From: Gammaproteobacteria bacterium
Lineage (GTDB): Bacteria > Pseudomonadota > Gammaproteobacteria > S012-40
Direction: 5' to 3'
Length of the DNA stretch: 33,111 nucleotides
Assembly: GCA_919902765.1 (NCBI GenBank)
Contig: CAKKRP010000074.1
Span: 1 to 33,111, forward strand
How positions within the stretch are numbered: position 1 is the stretch's first letter; the number at the start of each line of letters is the position of its first letter. The translations under genes and the position numbers were made by a program. This document shows positions 1 to 8,174 of the stretch, one piece after another. The notes beneath the pieces were generated by a model. The model was not told where the DNA came from and made no database searches. It saw only the letters and a list, made by a program, of their open reading frames with translations.

Positions 1-184
1 ACAAGAAATTAAAACGCGCCCAGTCAAAATCGGGCGACAAAGTCATAAGTTTTAGTTGCTCGCGTAAAAACGCCGGCAACGCGGGGGGCTCCGCTGCTGC
101 GGCCTGCTGTATACCGATCAAAAAAACGCACGCCAGCCCTCTGACTAAACGCGACTGCTGCAATAAGCTGTATTTCACTGCCAA
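1..184 (-). CDS. Exported protein of unknown function, N-terminal part only
   Basis: A leftward reading frame runs off the left edge, so only about 61 residues are visible. A TTG start at 184 has an AAGGA ribosome site (195-191) at ideal 6-base spacing; an in-frame GTG at 178 is the alternative. The visible protein looks like a secretory signal: a short basic start, a hydrophobic stretch (LACVFLIGI) and an Ala-rich cleavage region (AAAAEPP), followed by a mature start with PALPAFLREQLK. I do not recognise the family. It is divergent from the bactofilin gene; bactofilins are often next to M23 peptidases, but nothing visible here identifies one. The exported nature is fairly clear, the function is not. 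Confidence 0.55.
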   Translation of the reverse strand, partial: MAVKYSLLQQSRLVRGLACVFLIGIQQAAAAEPPALPAFLREQLKLMTLSPDFDWARFNFL

Positions 185-280
185 ATTAAATCCTTTCGCC
201 GATGTCGCTTTAACCTGTGTCGTTGCACATTACAGCAAACCCCGTGCTCAATCACCCCTTACGCCCAGCCCGCCCCGTGT

Positions 281-297
281 TTGGCAGGAATTGTGCT
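281..297 (+). promoter_or_regulatory. Candidate sigma-54 promoter for the bactofilin cluster
   Basis: TTGGCAGGAATTGTGCT fits the -24/-12 pattern. GG at 283-284 and GC at 295-296 have the required 12-base offset, TTGGCA is a good -24 element, and GTGC replaces the usual TTGC. The predicted start near 308 gives a leader of about 40 bases before the ATG at 350. No enhancer-binding site or sigma-54 activator gene is visible nearby, so this is a sequence match only. No convincing sigma-70 pair with 16-18 base spacing was found in the same stretch. Confidence 0.35.
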
Positions 298-349
298 AGT
301 TTGTCTCCATTATGATTTATGCCTGGCCGACACTCCTTGGAGGATGTCT

Positions 350-847
350 ATGTGGAAAAAGACCTTATCCGAACTTAACCCCATACGCAACACAGAAAAT
401 CCGCCGGTAATACCCGACAGTGGCAAATCGCAGGCCTTGATAGGCCCTTCCATCAACATTGTCGGCCAATTGTCCGGGGATGAGGACGTGTTAATCCAAG
501 GGCATATTAAAGGCACGGTTGAATTCAAAAAAAACAGCGTCACCATCGGTAAATACGGGCGCGTCACCGCCGATATTTGTGCGCGCGAAATTTGCGTAGA
601 AGGCACGCTAGAAGGCAATATTTTCAGCGAACAACGCGCGACAATACGCGCCAGCGGCACCGTCATAGGCGATATCAGCGCCCCGCGCGTGATGATGGAG
701 GATGGCGCCAAATTTAAAGGCGCTATCGACATGGAACCGCAGACGGAAAAGGCGGCCTTAGGCAAAACGGTGACTTCATTGCAAGGCAAACTCACCGATG
801 CCGCCAAAACAAAAGAGGGCTATGCGGCGGCGGGTGGCTCGAATTAA
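350..847 (+). CDS. Bactofilin (polymer-forming cytoskeletal protein)
   Basis: A 165-residue protein with one bactofilin domain (about residues 28-135), made of short glycine-bearing beta repeats such as VLIQGHIKGTV, VTIGKYGRVTADI, ICVEGTLEGNI and ATIRASGTVIGDI, flanked by unstructured tails. This is the right-handed beta-helix pattern of the family, which self-assembles into membrane-associated filaments that localise cell-wall enzymes and shape determinants. The ATG at 350 is chosen because GGAGG at 339-343 lies 6 bases upstream; the frame is open back to 281 but those starts have no ribosome site. It leads a rightward cluster with the next gene 12 bases downstream and a candidate sigma-54 promoter upstream. 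Family assignment is secure; the cellular role here is inferred. Confidence 0.9.
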   Translation: MWKKTLSELNPIRNTENPPVIPDSGKSQALIGPSINIVGQLSGDEDVLIQGHIKGTVEFKKNSVTIGKYGRVTADICAREICVEGTLEGNIFSEQRATIRASGTVIGDISAPRVMMEDGAKFKGAIDMEPQTEKAALGKTVTSLQGKLTDAAKTKEGYAAAGGSN

Positions 848-859
848 CAGGATTTACGT

Positions 860-1495
860 ATGATAGGTTCACGCCGTTTAGCGGCTTATGACCCCAATAT
901 TGTGGATCAAAGCCGCAGTGAAGCCAATTTTCTGGCCTTAGATGTATTGTTTTCGCAACTGCCGCAGCAAGGCCAAAAATATACCATCCTCGACATGGGT
1001 GCGGCCAATCATGCCAAGATAGAATTCTTTAGCACATTAAAATGCCGCCTATTTGTCGAAGATTTTTTTCGGTTCTATACGGAACGCCTCGCGCACGCAA
1101 AACGCGAGAAAAATGTACTGGATCCGCAACACAGCCTGACATGCCTGCAAAAATATCCTGCGGAAACGAGTTTTGATTTGGTGTTATTTTGGGATTTATT
1201 CGATTATATCCAGCCCGCCGATCTGCAAGCCTTATTAAAACACTTGTCTGGTTATTGCAAGCGCGGCACCGTGTTGTTTTTCCTGACCTCGGCGCTGGAG
1301 CACATCCCCATTGAACCGGCCGTCTTTCGCATTATCGACAAACAGCACTTGTCCTACGAAAATAAATCGCCCACGACACGCCGCGCCGTAGGGTATACGC
1401 AAACCAGTCTGCGTAAAATTCTGACGGGTTTTAAATTGTATCGTGGATTTCGCATGAGCACGGGGCAGGAAGAACACGTTTTCATAAAAGAGTAA
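860..1495 (+). CDS. Class I SAM-dependent methyltransferase-like protein
   Basis: A 211-residue soluble protein. ILDMGAAN (residues 43-50) resembles the SAM-binding glycine motif I, with an acidic residue at the end of the next strand (RLFVED), and FDLVLFWDLFDYI (105-117) resembles the motif around strand 4. The rest (LSGYCKRGTVLFFL) fits a Rossmann-type methyltransferase, but motif I has only one clear glycine, so SAM binding is not certain. The ATG at 860 follows a weak AGGA at 849-852. It lies 12 bases after the bactofilin and 4 bases before the next gene, so the three are probably co-transcribed. The substrate is unknown. It could be a catalytically weak or non-catalytic relative. Confidence 0.6.
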   Translation: MIGSRRLAAYDPNIVDQSRSEANFLALDVLFSQLPQQGQKYTILDMGAANHAKIEFFSTLKCRLFVEDFFRFYTERLAHAKREKNVLDPQHSLTCLQKYPAETSFDLVLFWDLFDYIQPADLQALLKHLSGYCKRGTVLFFLTSALEHIPIEPAVFRIIDKQHLSYENKSPTTRRAVGYTQTSLRKILTGFKLYRGFRMSTGQEEHVFIKE

Positions 1496-1499
1496 GGCC

Positions 1500-3389
1500 G
1501 TGGATCATTCGCGCTATGTCCACACGGTGCATGCTTTACCAAGCTATTTTCGCCTGCTCACGCCGACGCTACTCCCGCTACTGATCGGGTTCGTCGTTGC
1601 AACAGTCGCGCACGCCAATACCGACAAGCAACCTGCCGCACTGCATATCATTGCCAAAGTGACGGATCGCCACGCCGCTCAAATGTTATATCGGCAAACG
1701 CTGTTGGCCAACCAGTTTGATCAAGTCCGCCTGCTGCAAGGACCCTTGACCGTGCGCACGCTGAGCCTGGGGGTCTATGCCGACGAGGCCACGGCAACGC
1801 GCATAGTAGCCCAATTGCAAGCGGCCGATGTGCGTGCCGCGCTGCGCGCAACCGCGTCACCGCCGGGTTTTATTGTCGATGTGATCAGCGCCTTTGATGA
1901 TCGCACCTTTGATGAATCATTTCTGCGCGTGAATGAATTGGGCTATCGAAAAGAAATATTAATCACCACGGCTGCGCTCGACGACGATGTGTTTTTTATT
2001 ATGGGGGCGACTCGACCGCCCCCTGTCGTAGTGGCCCAAGTCGAAACACCGCAGGCGCTTGAATCCACCCCCGCAGTCGCGTATACACCAATGCCTATCA
2101 GGCCGAAAAAGGCGGAATTTTCGCCTTGGCAATGGTTGCGCTTGCTCGACCCCATCGCCTTGCATAGCTTGGCGGCGCAAGGCGAATTCGATCATTGGAG
2201 CGACAGTGGCGTGGCCGCCGCAGGTAGCTATTTCTCGACTGATTTAGCCTTAAAATGGCGCTGGACAGAGACCACCGAATTTTTTTTCGGCGGCCGTATC
2301 GACATGTATGAACAAACCGGTACACGTAGTTTTCAGCAATTGACGACCGATTATGACTCCACTTTTTGGCGTTGGCAACATGACGGCCAGCGTCTCACGC
2401 TGGGTCAGCAAAAACTTATCTTCGGACCCGATGATCGTGATTCCTTGAGCAACAAGCTCATTGTCAAAGACATGAGCCGCGCACTGATAGAATCCAGTGT
2501 GCAACGCAAGACCTGGCCCTCCCTCGCCGCGCGTTGGGAATACGATCAAGAAGGCCTGCGCTTGGACATGGCGGCGATACCCTTGTTCGAATCCGCCAAG
2601 CTCGCCCACTATGACAGCATGTGGTCGCCTATCAATAGCGTCAACGGGCGTTTACTCAATCGACGTACGCCTGGCGTGCTCGGCGATGTCATCAAAGGCA
2701 GCACCGTGGGTAGCCAGCGCCCCGCTTATGGAGGCGCTGGCCTGCAGGTCAGCTATACCGAATCCGAGATACGCCACGCCCTCGCATTGCAATATGTTGC
2801 CGATTCAGAGCCCTACATCGCATTAACCGAGGCGGCAGGCGCGATGTTGCGCGGTGGCGGCAGCGCAGCAGCGGCCTTGGCGGCGGCCAGCGGTCAGGCA
2901 TTTGTCGCCCTCCACCCGGAACAGTGGATTTTGACCTATAGCGAATCGTTTCGCACCTGGCGGTTTGAGTTGGCCTTGTTAGATAAGGTGCCGGTCACTG
3001 GCACCGACTATCGCACCAAGGCCGTACAAGCCGTGGACTGGTTATTTGGTGCCGATTTCTACACCCCGGACCCCGGCACCACTGTATATTTAGCCCTCAA
3101 TGGCCGCCGCTTGGGCGCACCGGCGGATATCCTGGATCGGACACAACCCACCCGCATCGACGGCAATGTCAAAAAGAGTTTTATTGAACTCCCGTGGCGC
3201 ATAGACTTTAGGTTCACCGCCGGATTGGACACCTACGAATTTCACCTCGCCCCCACCGTCACCTATACGGGCACACGCCAATTTGAAGTCAGCATAGGCG
3301 GACATTATTTCTATGGCGACACCTACACCGAGGCCGGCTACCACAATAACCAAAACCTATTGACCCTGGGCTGGCAAACGCGGTTTTAA
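1500..3389 (+). CDS. Outer-membrane beta-barrel protein with N-terminal SPOR-like domain
   Basis: A 629-residue exported protein starting at GTG 1500, with AAGAG at 1488-1492 and only 4 bases after the previous stop. A signal peptide spans about residues 1-39 (hydrophobic LLPLLIGFVVATV, cleavage after VAHA). Residues about 49-116 resemble a SPOR domain (LSLGVYADEATATRIVAQL), a fold that binds denuded peptidoglycan. From about residue 205 the sequence alternates in short amphipathic strands rich in aromatic residues (FFFGGRIDMYE, LTLGQQKLIFG) and ends LTLGWQTRF, with the C-terminal phenylalanine typical of BamA-assembled barrels. The barrel resembles alginate-export or phosphate-selective porin types, but the exact family is not clear. 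Being in one operon with a bactofilin suggests a wall-linked outer-membrane role; this is inference. Confidence 0.7.
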   Translation: MDHSRYVHTVHALPSYFRLLTPTLLPLLIGFVVATVAHANTDKQPAALHIIAKVTDRHAAQMLYRQTLLANQFDQVRLLQGPLTVRTLSLGVYADEATATRIVAQLQAADVRAALRATASPPGFIVDVISAFDDRTFDESFLRVNELGYRKEILITTAALDDDVFFIMGATRPPPVVVAQVETPQALESTPAVAYTPMPIRPKKAEFSPWQWLRLLDPIALHSLAAQGEFDHWSDSGVAAAGSYFSTDLALKWRWTETTEFFFGGRIDMYEQTGTRSFQQLTTDYDSTFWRWQHDGQRLTLGQQKLIFGPDDRDSLSNKLIVKDMSRALIESSVQRKTWPSLAARWEYDQEGLRLDMAAIPLFESAKLAHYDSMWSPINSVNGRLLNRRTPGVLGDVIKGSTVGSQRPAYGGAGLQVSYTESEIRHALALQYVADSEPYIALTEAAGAMLRGGGSAAAALAAASGQAFVALHPEQWILTYSESFRTWRFELALLDKVPVTGTDYRTKAVQAVDWLFGADFYTPDPGTTVYLALNGRRLGAPADILDRTQPTRIDGNVKKSFIELPWRIDFRFTAGLDTYEFHLAPTVTYTGTRQFEVSIGGHYFYGDTYTEAGYHNNQNLLTLGWQTRF

Positions 3390-3495
3390 TAAAATTCACG
3401 CAAAGTTAATACCCCATTAACCTCTACTCAGTATAAAATCGACTATGCCGGCGTATGCGGTGGACGCAGTAGTCGATGTCCCCAAAAGCGTAACT

Positions 3496-3524
3496 TTGCC
3501 TTCAACCCTTGTATTTGTTAGACT
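3496..3524 (+). promoter_or_regulatory. Candidate sigma-70 promoter for the beta-helix lipoprotein
   Basis: TTGCCT (3496-3501) and TAGACT (3519-3524) are separated by exactly 17 bases; each matches 4 of 6 consensus positions. The predicted start near 3531 would give a leader of only about 20-30 bases before the cluster of ATG codons at 3550-3562. A second AT-rich box, TATAAA at 3432-3437, lies upstream without a good -35 partner. Moderate evidence only. Confidence 0.3.
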
Positions 3525-3549
3525 GCGGACGTTACTTAGCCGAAAACTC

Positions 3550-6030
3550 ATGCCAATGATGATGACACTCAAACGCCCTAACGTATGGATATTCCTAGTT
3601 TTTATGTCGCTGAGCGCGTGCGGCGGCGGCGGCAACGACTCTGCACCGGAAGATCATACTGCACCGACTATCGCCAATCTCAAAGTCACCCCCTCCATAC
3701 CGATTGCCGCGAATGCGCTCGACGACGTGACTATCCAAGTGGAGTTCAGTGAAGCAATTGATCAAAATAGCTTCGTGAAGGCGGCGGTGCTCACCAACAA
3801 CAGTGCAATTGCGCCTACCAATCTAATAAATTCTGCGGACATCACGTTTTTGGCCGTACCCCCTACGGCGGTTATTCGTCCAAAAAATCTCGACGAGGGG
3901 CAAACCTATAATTTGCTGATCAACACCGAGTTGACAGACCTGGCCGGAAATCGGTTAAAAAATAAAAAAGAGGTCAATGGGTTTCTGTCTACCGCCAATA
4001 GCTATAAGATCACTGCGCATGTTAGCGACCTCGCAGTAGGCGCTTCATTAGTGCTTGATACCGGTGCGTATAACCGCGCTGGTAAGCTAATCCCCGCGAC
4101 GACAATCACGCAAAACGGCGACGCGGTTGTCGCCACAGGTTTGCTAACGGATACTCCCTATAAAATTACGCCCACAACCAGCGGCGGCCAATTCTGCAGC
4201 GCAGATTATAATGAAGGTGTCGTCACTAATAATGTCAATATCGAGGTGGTATGTGGCGATGTCGTCCCGCGCTATACTGCGGGCAAACAATGGAACGACT
4301 ACGTACTCGCGTCTGACACCCACCAAGAATGCCCGCTCGGATCCGCTTCCGCTAAGGGCTACCGCGCTTGCCTGCATGGCGGCGAACGCCGCATGTGGAA
4401 GGTTCCAGGCGCGACAGATTGCTCCGCAATCGCGACGATCGCTGACGATATCCCATTCAACAACCAAACCGGGGCGTTTGAGTGGATGTGCGAAAAATTG
4501 CCAAATAATGACATTATCGTCAGCTCGACACGCCTTAAAGACGAGGCGCGCCTCGTCGATCTGATCCATTTTTACTCTGCGGCTCAACCCTATTGGGGCT
4601 GGGCCAAGGCCACAGTCATGGTGACATTTAAAAATGGGCAAAACGCGCAATCCAACATGGCTCGTTGGTGGGGCAATCCGGTTAAAGGCGCCGAGGATTT
4701 AGTGCGTAACTCAACCGCCAACGTTAGCAACAGCGTATGGGTCGCCGATAATAATGCAGTCTATCCGGTGACGTGGGCACTCTTGAAACCTGAAAAAACC
4801 GCCTTTGCAGTAAAACGCGGGATTCGTATGTATTTACTACGCACTACAGGCCGGGGCGACGCCATCGAGCTTGGCAACAATTTTCACTGGTTGGAAGGCG
4901 ATTTTGATATTCAACGCGGAACTGAGCCTACCGCAGGGCCCGTCGCCGGTCTATGGATTCCCGGCCAATTTAATGTGGTGCGCCACGTCGATATACGCGA
5001 AGGTAACGGCCCCAGCCGCGGCATTTATGTCACCAACGACAATAATTATTTTAAAGATGTGCGGGTCAGCAATAGTGGCCATGCGGGGTTTTACATCGTG
5101 GGTAATCACAATACCCTACGCGACATCGCCCTGGGCTATAATGGCGCCGCCTGGCGCAATAGTAACCCGGCATTGACGAATTCAGATCGCGCGGGATTAT
5201 TTATCGAAGGGGCGTACAACTCTGTTGCCGGCATCAACAGCACCGGCAATATGGGTAATGGCGTACTGCTTTCTTGCAAAAATGAGACACCTATTACAAA
5301 TAACAGCGTCAACATGGGTACGCTGTCCAGCAACGCGCTCGCGGGCATCGAGATAGATCAAAGTCGCGGTTGTAACTCGAACACCTTAATCGGCATTACC
5401 TCCTCGCATAATGACGGGGAAGGCATACTACTTAACGGCAAGAGCCAAGTGGTGCGCCATGTCACTACCGCATTAAACAATAAGAAAGGGATTGCCGACG
5501 GCGCAAACGGCGCTAACATCAGCAACGCGCTTTCAGCGTTCGACAAAGATACGACAGCCATCAGCGGCGTTACCACGGCAATCGCAAATCAAACACGCGG
5601 ACTGCTTGAAAAGACAGACCCCGATATATATAAAGGCGATATTTGGTGGCGACATATCACCGGCTTGTCACAAGGCTGGGGAGGCACAACACATCCCCTG
5701 TCCACGAGTCCACTTACGGCAGACGCCGGCGCGTGTGGCACTACTCACCCCTACTACTGCGCACGCTGGGATTGGTCTTTAACCTTGGAAACAGGTACCG
5801 CAAGCAACCCGGCGCTCAACGTCAACACCTCCTTAGACAATAACGGCGTCATCATTAACGCCATCGAAATACTAGACGACGGTATCGGTAACGACGACGG
5901 AATTTGTGACCTAGGCGAAACGTGTATCATCGCGCCCAATGTCGGGAGTTACCAAGGACATGGTCAATTGCAAGACGGACCTACGACGACGGGATATACG
6001 CTAAAAAAATACCTGTCTAACGGATATTAA
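3550..6030 (+). CDS. Large surface lipoprotein: SbsA/Big_5-type Ig-like domain plus right-handed beta-helix
   Basis: About 826 residues. The frame is open from 3445, but the likely start is one of the ATGs at 3550, 3556, 3559 or 3562, because a lipoprotein signal follows directly: hydrophobic VWIFLVFMS, lipobox LSAC, then a GGGG spacer. No clear ribosome site decides among them. After the lipobox comes an Ig-like region with TAPTIANLKVTPS and a VEFSEAID core ending TDLAGNRL, as in Big_5/SbsA Ig-like domains. Residues about 474-665 form irregular repeats of the beta-helix type (RHVDIREGNG, FKDVRVSNSGHAGFYI, GITSSHNDGEGILL), a fold used by polysaccharide lyases, adhesins and surface proteins. 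Near the C-terminus is a Cys motif, DGICDLGETC. No catalytic residues can be assigned. It is probably a surface-exposed adhesin or glycan-active protein. Confidence 0.75.
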   Translation: MPMMMTLKRPNVWIFLVFMSLSACGGGGNDSAPEDHTAPTIANLKVTPSIPIAANALDDVTIQVEFSEAIDQNSFVKAAVLTNNSAIAPTNLINSADITFLAVPPTAVIRPKNLDEGQTYNLLINTELTDLAGNRLKNKKEVNGFLSTANSYKITAHVSDLAVGASLVLDTGAYNRAGKLIPATTITQNGDAVVATGLLTDTPYKITPTTSGGQFCSADYNEGVVTNNVNIEVVCGDVVPRYTAGKQWNDYVLASDTHQECPLGSASAKGYRACLHGGERRMWKVPGATDCSAIATIADDIPFNNQTGAFEWMCEKLPNNDIIVSSTRLKDEARLVDLIHFYSAAQPYWGWAKATVMVTFKNGQNAQSNMARWWGNPVKGAEDLVRNSTANVSNSVWVADNNAVYPVTWALLKPEKTAFAVKRGIRMYLLRTTGRGDAIELGNNFHWLEGDFDIQRGTEPTAGPVAGLWIPGQFNVVRHVDIREGNGPSRGIYVTNDNNYFKDVRVSNSGHAGFYIVGNHNTLRDIALGYNGAAWRNSNPALTNSDRAGLFIEGAYNSVAGINSTGNMGNGVLLSCKNETPITNNSVNMGTLSSNALAGIEIDQSRGCNSNTLIGITSSHNDGEGILLNGKSQVVRHVTTALNNKKGIADGANGANISNALSAFDKDTTAISGVTTAIANQTRGLLEKTDPDIYKGDIWWRHITGLSQGWGGTTHPLSTSPLTADAGACGTTHPYYCARWDWSLTLETGTASNPALNVNTSLDNNGVIINAIEILDDGIGNDDGICDLGETCIIAPNVGSYQGHGQLQDGPTTTGYTLKKYLSNGY

Positions 6031-6098
6031 TGATCCACGTTGAGCATCAAACCATAGCGCTCGGCGGCGGGTGAAACCCCCGGGCAATATTAAATGCC

Positions 6099-6614
6099 AT
6101 GACCATAGTGACCCTCTACGCTACCCCACAAGATCGCCGCATCGCGACGCTTGCGAGCTTGGCGATTGCGATACATGTCGTAGAATCGGCATTGCCCAGC
6201 CCCCTGCCTGGGGTCAAGCCCGGCCTCGCCAATGTGGTGACGCTGATCGCCCTAAAACGATGGGGATGGCGTACTGCGGTTTGGGTTAGCGCATTGCGGG
6301 TAGTCGTGGGTTCCTTGGTCACGGGTAGTTTTTTAACCCCCGGCTTTATCTTAAGCGGCGCGGGGGCGATTATCGCATTGGCCGCCTTGGGTGTGGCCCA
6401 CCGCATGCCCGATATCGGCGTGATAGGCCTCAGCGTAGTCGCAGCCTTGGCGCATATGGCCGGCCAATTTGGCGTGGTCTATGTATGGCTGATCCCACAC
6501 CCGGGAATGTGGCATTTACTGCCGCTATTAATGTCGGCGGCCCTGTTATTTGGGCTGGTCAGTGGTAGAATATCCGCTATCTTATTGAGGCGTATAGTAG
6601 TCCCACCCCTATGA
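6099..6614 (+). CDS. Gx transporter family / heptaprenyl diphosphate synthase component I-like membrane protein
   Basis: A 171-residue integral membrane protein with about five hydrophobic segments. The hallmark region is near residues 28-48: VESALPSPLPGVKPGLANVV, a Pro-Gly rich loop typical of the Hpre_diP_synt_I/Gx transporter family (related to ECF S-components), followed by GSFLTPGFILSGAGA. In many bacteria this family lies beside a NusG-II-domain protein or prenyl synthase; neither is present here. It starts at ATG 6099 with a poor ribosome site, and its TGA overlaps the ATG of the TonB gene (ATGA at 6611-6614), so they are translationally coupled. The transported substrate is unknown. 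Pairing with TonB hints at envelope uptake but does not prove it. Confidence 0.7.
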   Translation: MTIVTLYATPQDRRIATLASLAIAIHVVESALPSPLPGVKPGLANVVTLIALKRWGWRTAVWVSALRVVVGSLVTGSFLTPGFILSGAGAIIALAALGVAHRMPDIGVIGLSVVAALAHMAGQFGVVYVWLIPHPGMWHLLPLLMSAALLFGLVSGRISAILLRRIVVPPL

Positions 6615-7513
6615 AACACTCGAAGTTGTATCTAGACCCCCCCATAGAGTCCGGCGACCGCCTGGCTTTTACTATGGTTGTGGCCTTGGCGGTACATGCG
6701 TTGGTGATTCTGGGAATACGCTTCCTGCCGCCCGACCCAGGCAAGGCCGCCAGCAATAACCAAAGCATCTTTGAGGTCACCCTGGTCGATACCCGTAACG
6801 ACAAGGCCTCTAAACAAGCCAATTACCTGGCCCAGGCCAATCAACAAGGCGATGGGAATACACAAGAACGCGTACGCGCCACCACGTTGATGCCGTCATT
6901 GATTCCCAAAAACACACCTGAACTGAGTAACGTGTTGCCGTCACACGCGGCCGAGGCGCAAAAACAAGTGGAACGACGCGAAATCTTAACTGCGCTAGAC
7001 AGCGATCAACATATGACCACCGATCTTTATCCTGCAAAACGCAATGACGCGCAAAAAATCGACATGCAACAGCTTAATCAATTGAGCAACCAAATCGCCA
7101 GTCTCCAAGCGCGTCTGGGCGCGGCGTTCGAGATTTATTCCAAAGAATCGCGGCATAAACGCGTGGCCGCCGACGCCAAAGAATATAAATATGCGAGCTA
7201 TATCGAGGCCTGGCAACGCCGCGTAGAACATATGGGCACGATATATTTTCCCGCCGAGGCCAAGCGCCGCGGTTTATCGGGCGAGTTAGACTTAGAAGTC
7301 ATTATAAAAGCGGATGGCACGCTTGCCGAAGTGAATTTGGTACGCAGCTCCGGCCAGCAGATTCTTGACGACGCAGCGAAGCGCATTGTACACAAATCCG
7401 CGCCCTATTCCGCCTTCCCGGATGACATCCGGAAGGAGGCCGACTTTTTGCATATTACCCGTACCTGGCGCTTCTTAAACGGCGGCCTAGTATCGAACCA
7501 AGTATCGAACTAG
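6611..7513 (+). CDS. tonB: TonB family energy-transducing protein
   Basis: A 300-residue protein with a short basic cytoplasmic start, one membrane anchor (about residues 19-41, MVVALAVHALVILGI), a long hydrophilic periplasmic linker with a helical segment (IASLQARLGAAFEIYSK), and a C-terminal TonB domain (about 205-292) including YFPAEAKRRGLSGELDLEVII, ADGTLAEVNLVRSSG and ITRTWRF. The linker is not the usual Pro-Lys/Pro-Glu type. TonB carries proton-motive energy from ExbB/ExbD to outer-membrane receptors; exbBD is not in this window, though a TonB-dependent receptor is at 22680. The gene order tonB-yqgE-ruvX-pyrR-pyrB is typical of several gammaproteobacteria. The last residues (GGLVSNQVSN) are encoded within a short repeat that extends past the stop. 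Confidence 0.85.
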   Translation: MKHSKLYLDPPIESGDRLAFTMVVALAVHALVILGIRFLPPDPGKAASNNQSIFEVTLVDTRNDKASKQANYLAQANQQGDGNTQERVRATTLMPSLIPKNTPELSNVLPSHAAEAQKQVERREILTALDSDQHMTTDLYPAKRNDAQKIDMQQLNQLSNQIASLQARLGAAFEIYSKESRHKRVAADAKEYKYASYIEAWQRRVEHMGTIYFPAEAKRRGLSGELDLEVIIKADGTLAEVNLVRSSGQQILDDAAKRIVHKSAPYSAFPDDIRKEADFLHITRTWRFLNGGLVSNQVSN

Positions 7514-7536
7514 GTGTCCATCCTAGTGTCGAACCA
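7486..7536 (+). repeat. Three imperfect copies of a ~15-bp repeat at the tonB stop
   Basis: CCTAGTATCGAACCA (7486-7500), CAAGTATCGAACTAG (7499-7513) and CCTAGTGTCGAACCA (7522-7536) share the core AGTRTCGAAC. The first two encode the end of TonB and the third lies in the gap before yqgE. This looks like local slippage duplication that extended the C-terminus. A regulatory role is possible but nothing supports it directly. Confidence 0.55.
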
Positions 7537-7556
7537 ATCACACAAGCGAGATTGAT

Positions 7557-8174
7557 TTGCGTAAATCTACTTCTACGGAAGAAACTTCGACTGCGGCGCC
7601 TAACGTACAGTCTGAGTCGCCTTTTTTGAGCAACCATTTTTTGATCGCTATGCCACACTTGCGCGATCCCAATTTTTTTCATGGGGTTACATTTGTATGC
7701 GAACATAATGAAAATGGCGCGATGGGTATCGTCATTAATCGTCCCATGCCGGAAATCACGCTGGGTGAAGTGTTTGAGCAATTGGGCTTGATCACTGAAA
7801 ATCAAAACTTGATGGCGCAAACGGTATTTTTTGGCGGCCCTGTCGAACGCGAACGCGGATTTGTAGTGCATCAACCCGTAGGGGCTTGGTCATCGACACT
7901 CACCGTCGCGGATGACTTAGGCGTTACCTCGTCGCGCGATATTATCGAAGCACTGACACGCGACGAAGGCCCGCAACGCACCTTCATCGCGTTAGGTTAT
8001 GCGGGCTGGGGCCCCGGGCAACTGGAAAAAGAAATCACCGATAATTCTTGGCTGAGCCTGCCGGCCGATCCGCGTTTGATCTTTGACGTACCCATCGAAC
8101 GCCGTTGGGAAGAGGCCGCAAAACTCTTAGGTGTAGATATCAACAGCATTTCGTCGGATGTCGGCCACGCCTAA
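7557..8174 (+). CDS. yqgE: YqgE/AlgH family protein (UPF0301)
   Basis: A 205-residue soluble protein. Family signatures are clear: NHFLIAMPHLRDPNFF near the start, then TFVCEHNENGAMGIVINRP, FFGGPVERERGFVVHQP, and GYAGWGPGQLEKEI. The family is conserved in proteobacteria and called AlgH in pseudomonads; its biochemical function is not established. The start is uncertain: TTG at 7557 has GCGAG 6 bases upstream, while another TTG just before SNHFLIAMPH (7626) would give the usual family length by removing a non-conserved Ser/Thr-rich stretch. Its end overlaps ruvX by 17 bases, in keeping with the conserved yqgE-ruvX pairing. Confidence 0.88.
   Translation: MRKSTSTEETSTAAPNVQSESPFLSNHFLIAMPHLRDPNFFHGVTFVCEHNENGAMGIVINRPMPEITLGEVFEQLGLITENQNLMAQTVFFGGPVERERGFVVHQPVGAWSSTLTVADDLGVTSSRDIIEALTRDEGPQRTFIALGYAGWGPGQLEKEITDNSWLSLPADPRLIFDVPIERRWEEAAKLLGVDINSISSDVGHA

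Noticed and set aside
310..807. Long open frame antisense to the bactofilin gene
   Set aside because: It is the mirror of a clear gene, has no ribosome site or family motif, and the sense strand explains the codon pattern.
4144..4650. 168-codon antisense frame inside the beta-helix lipoprotein gene
   Set aside because: No similarity or start signal; the sense frame is continuous with domains on both sides.
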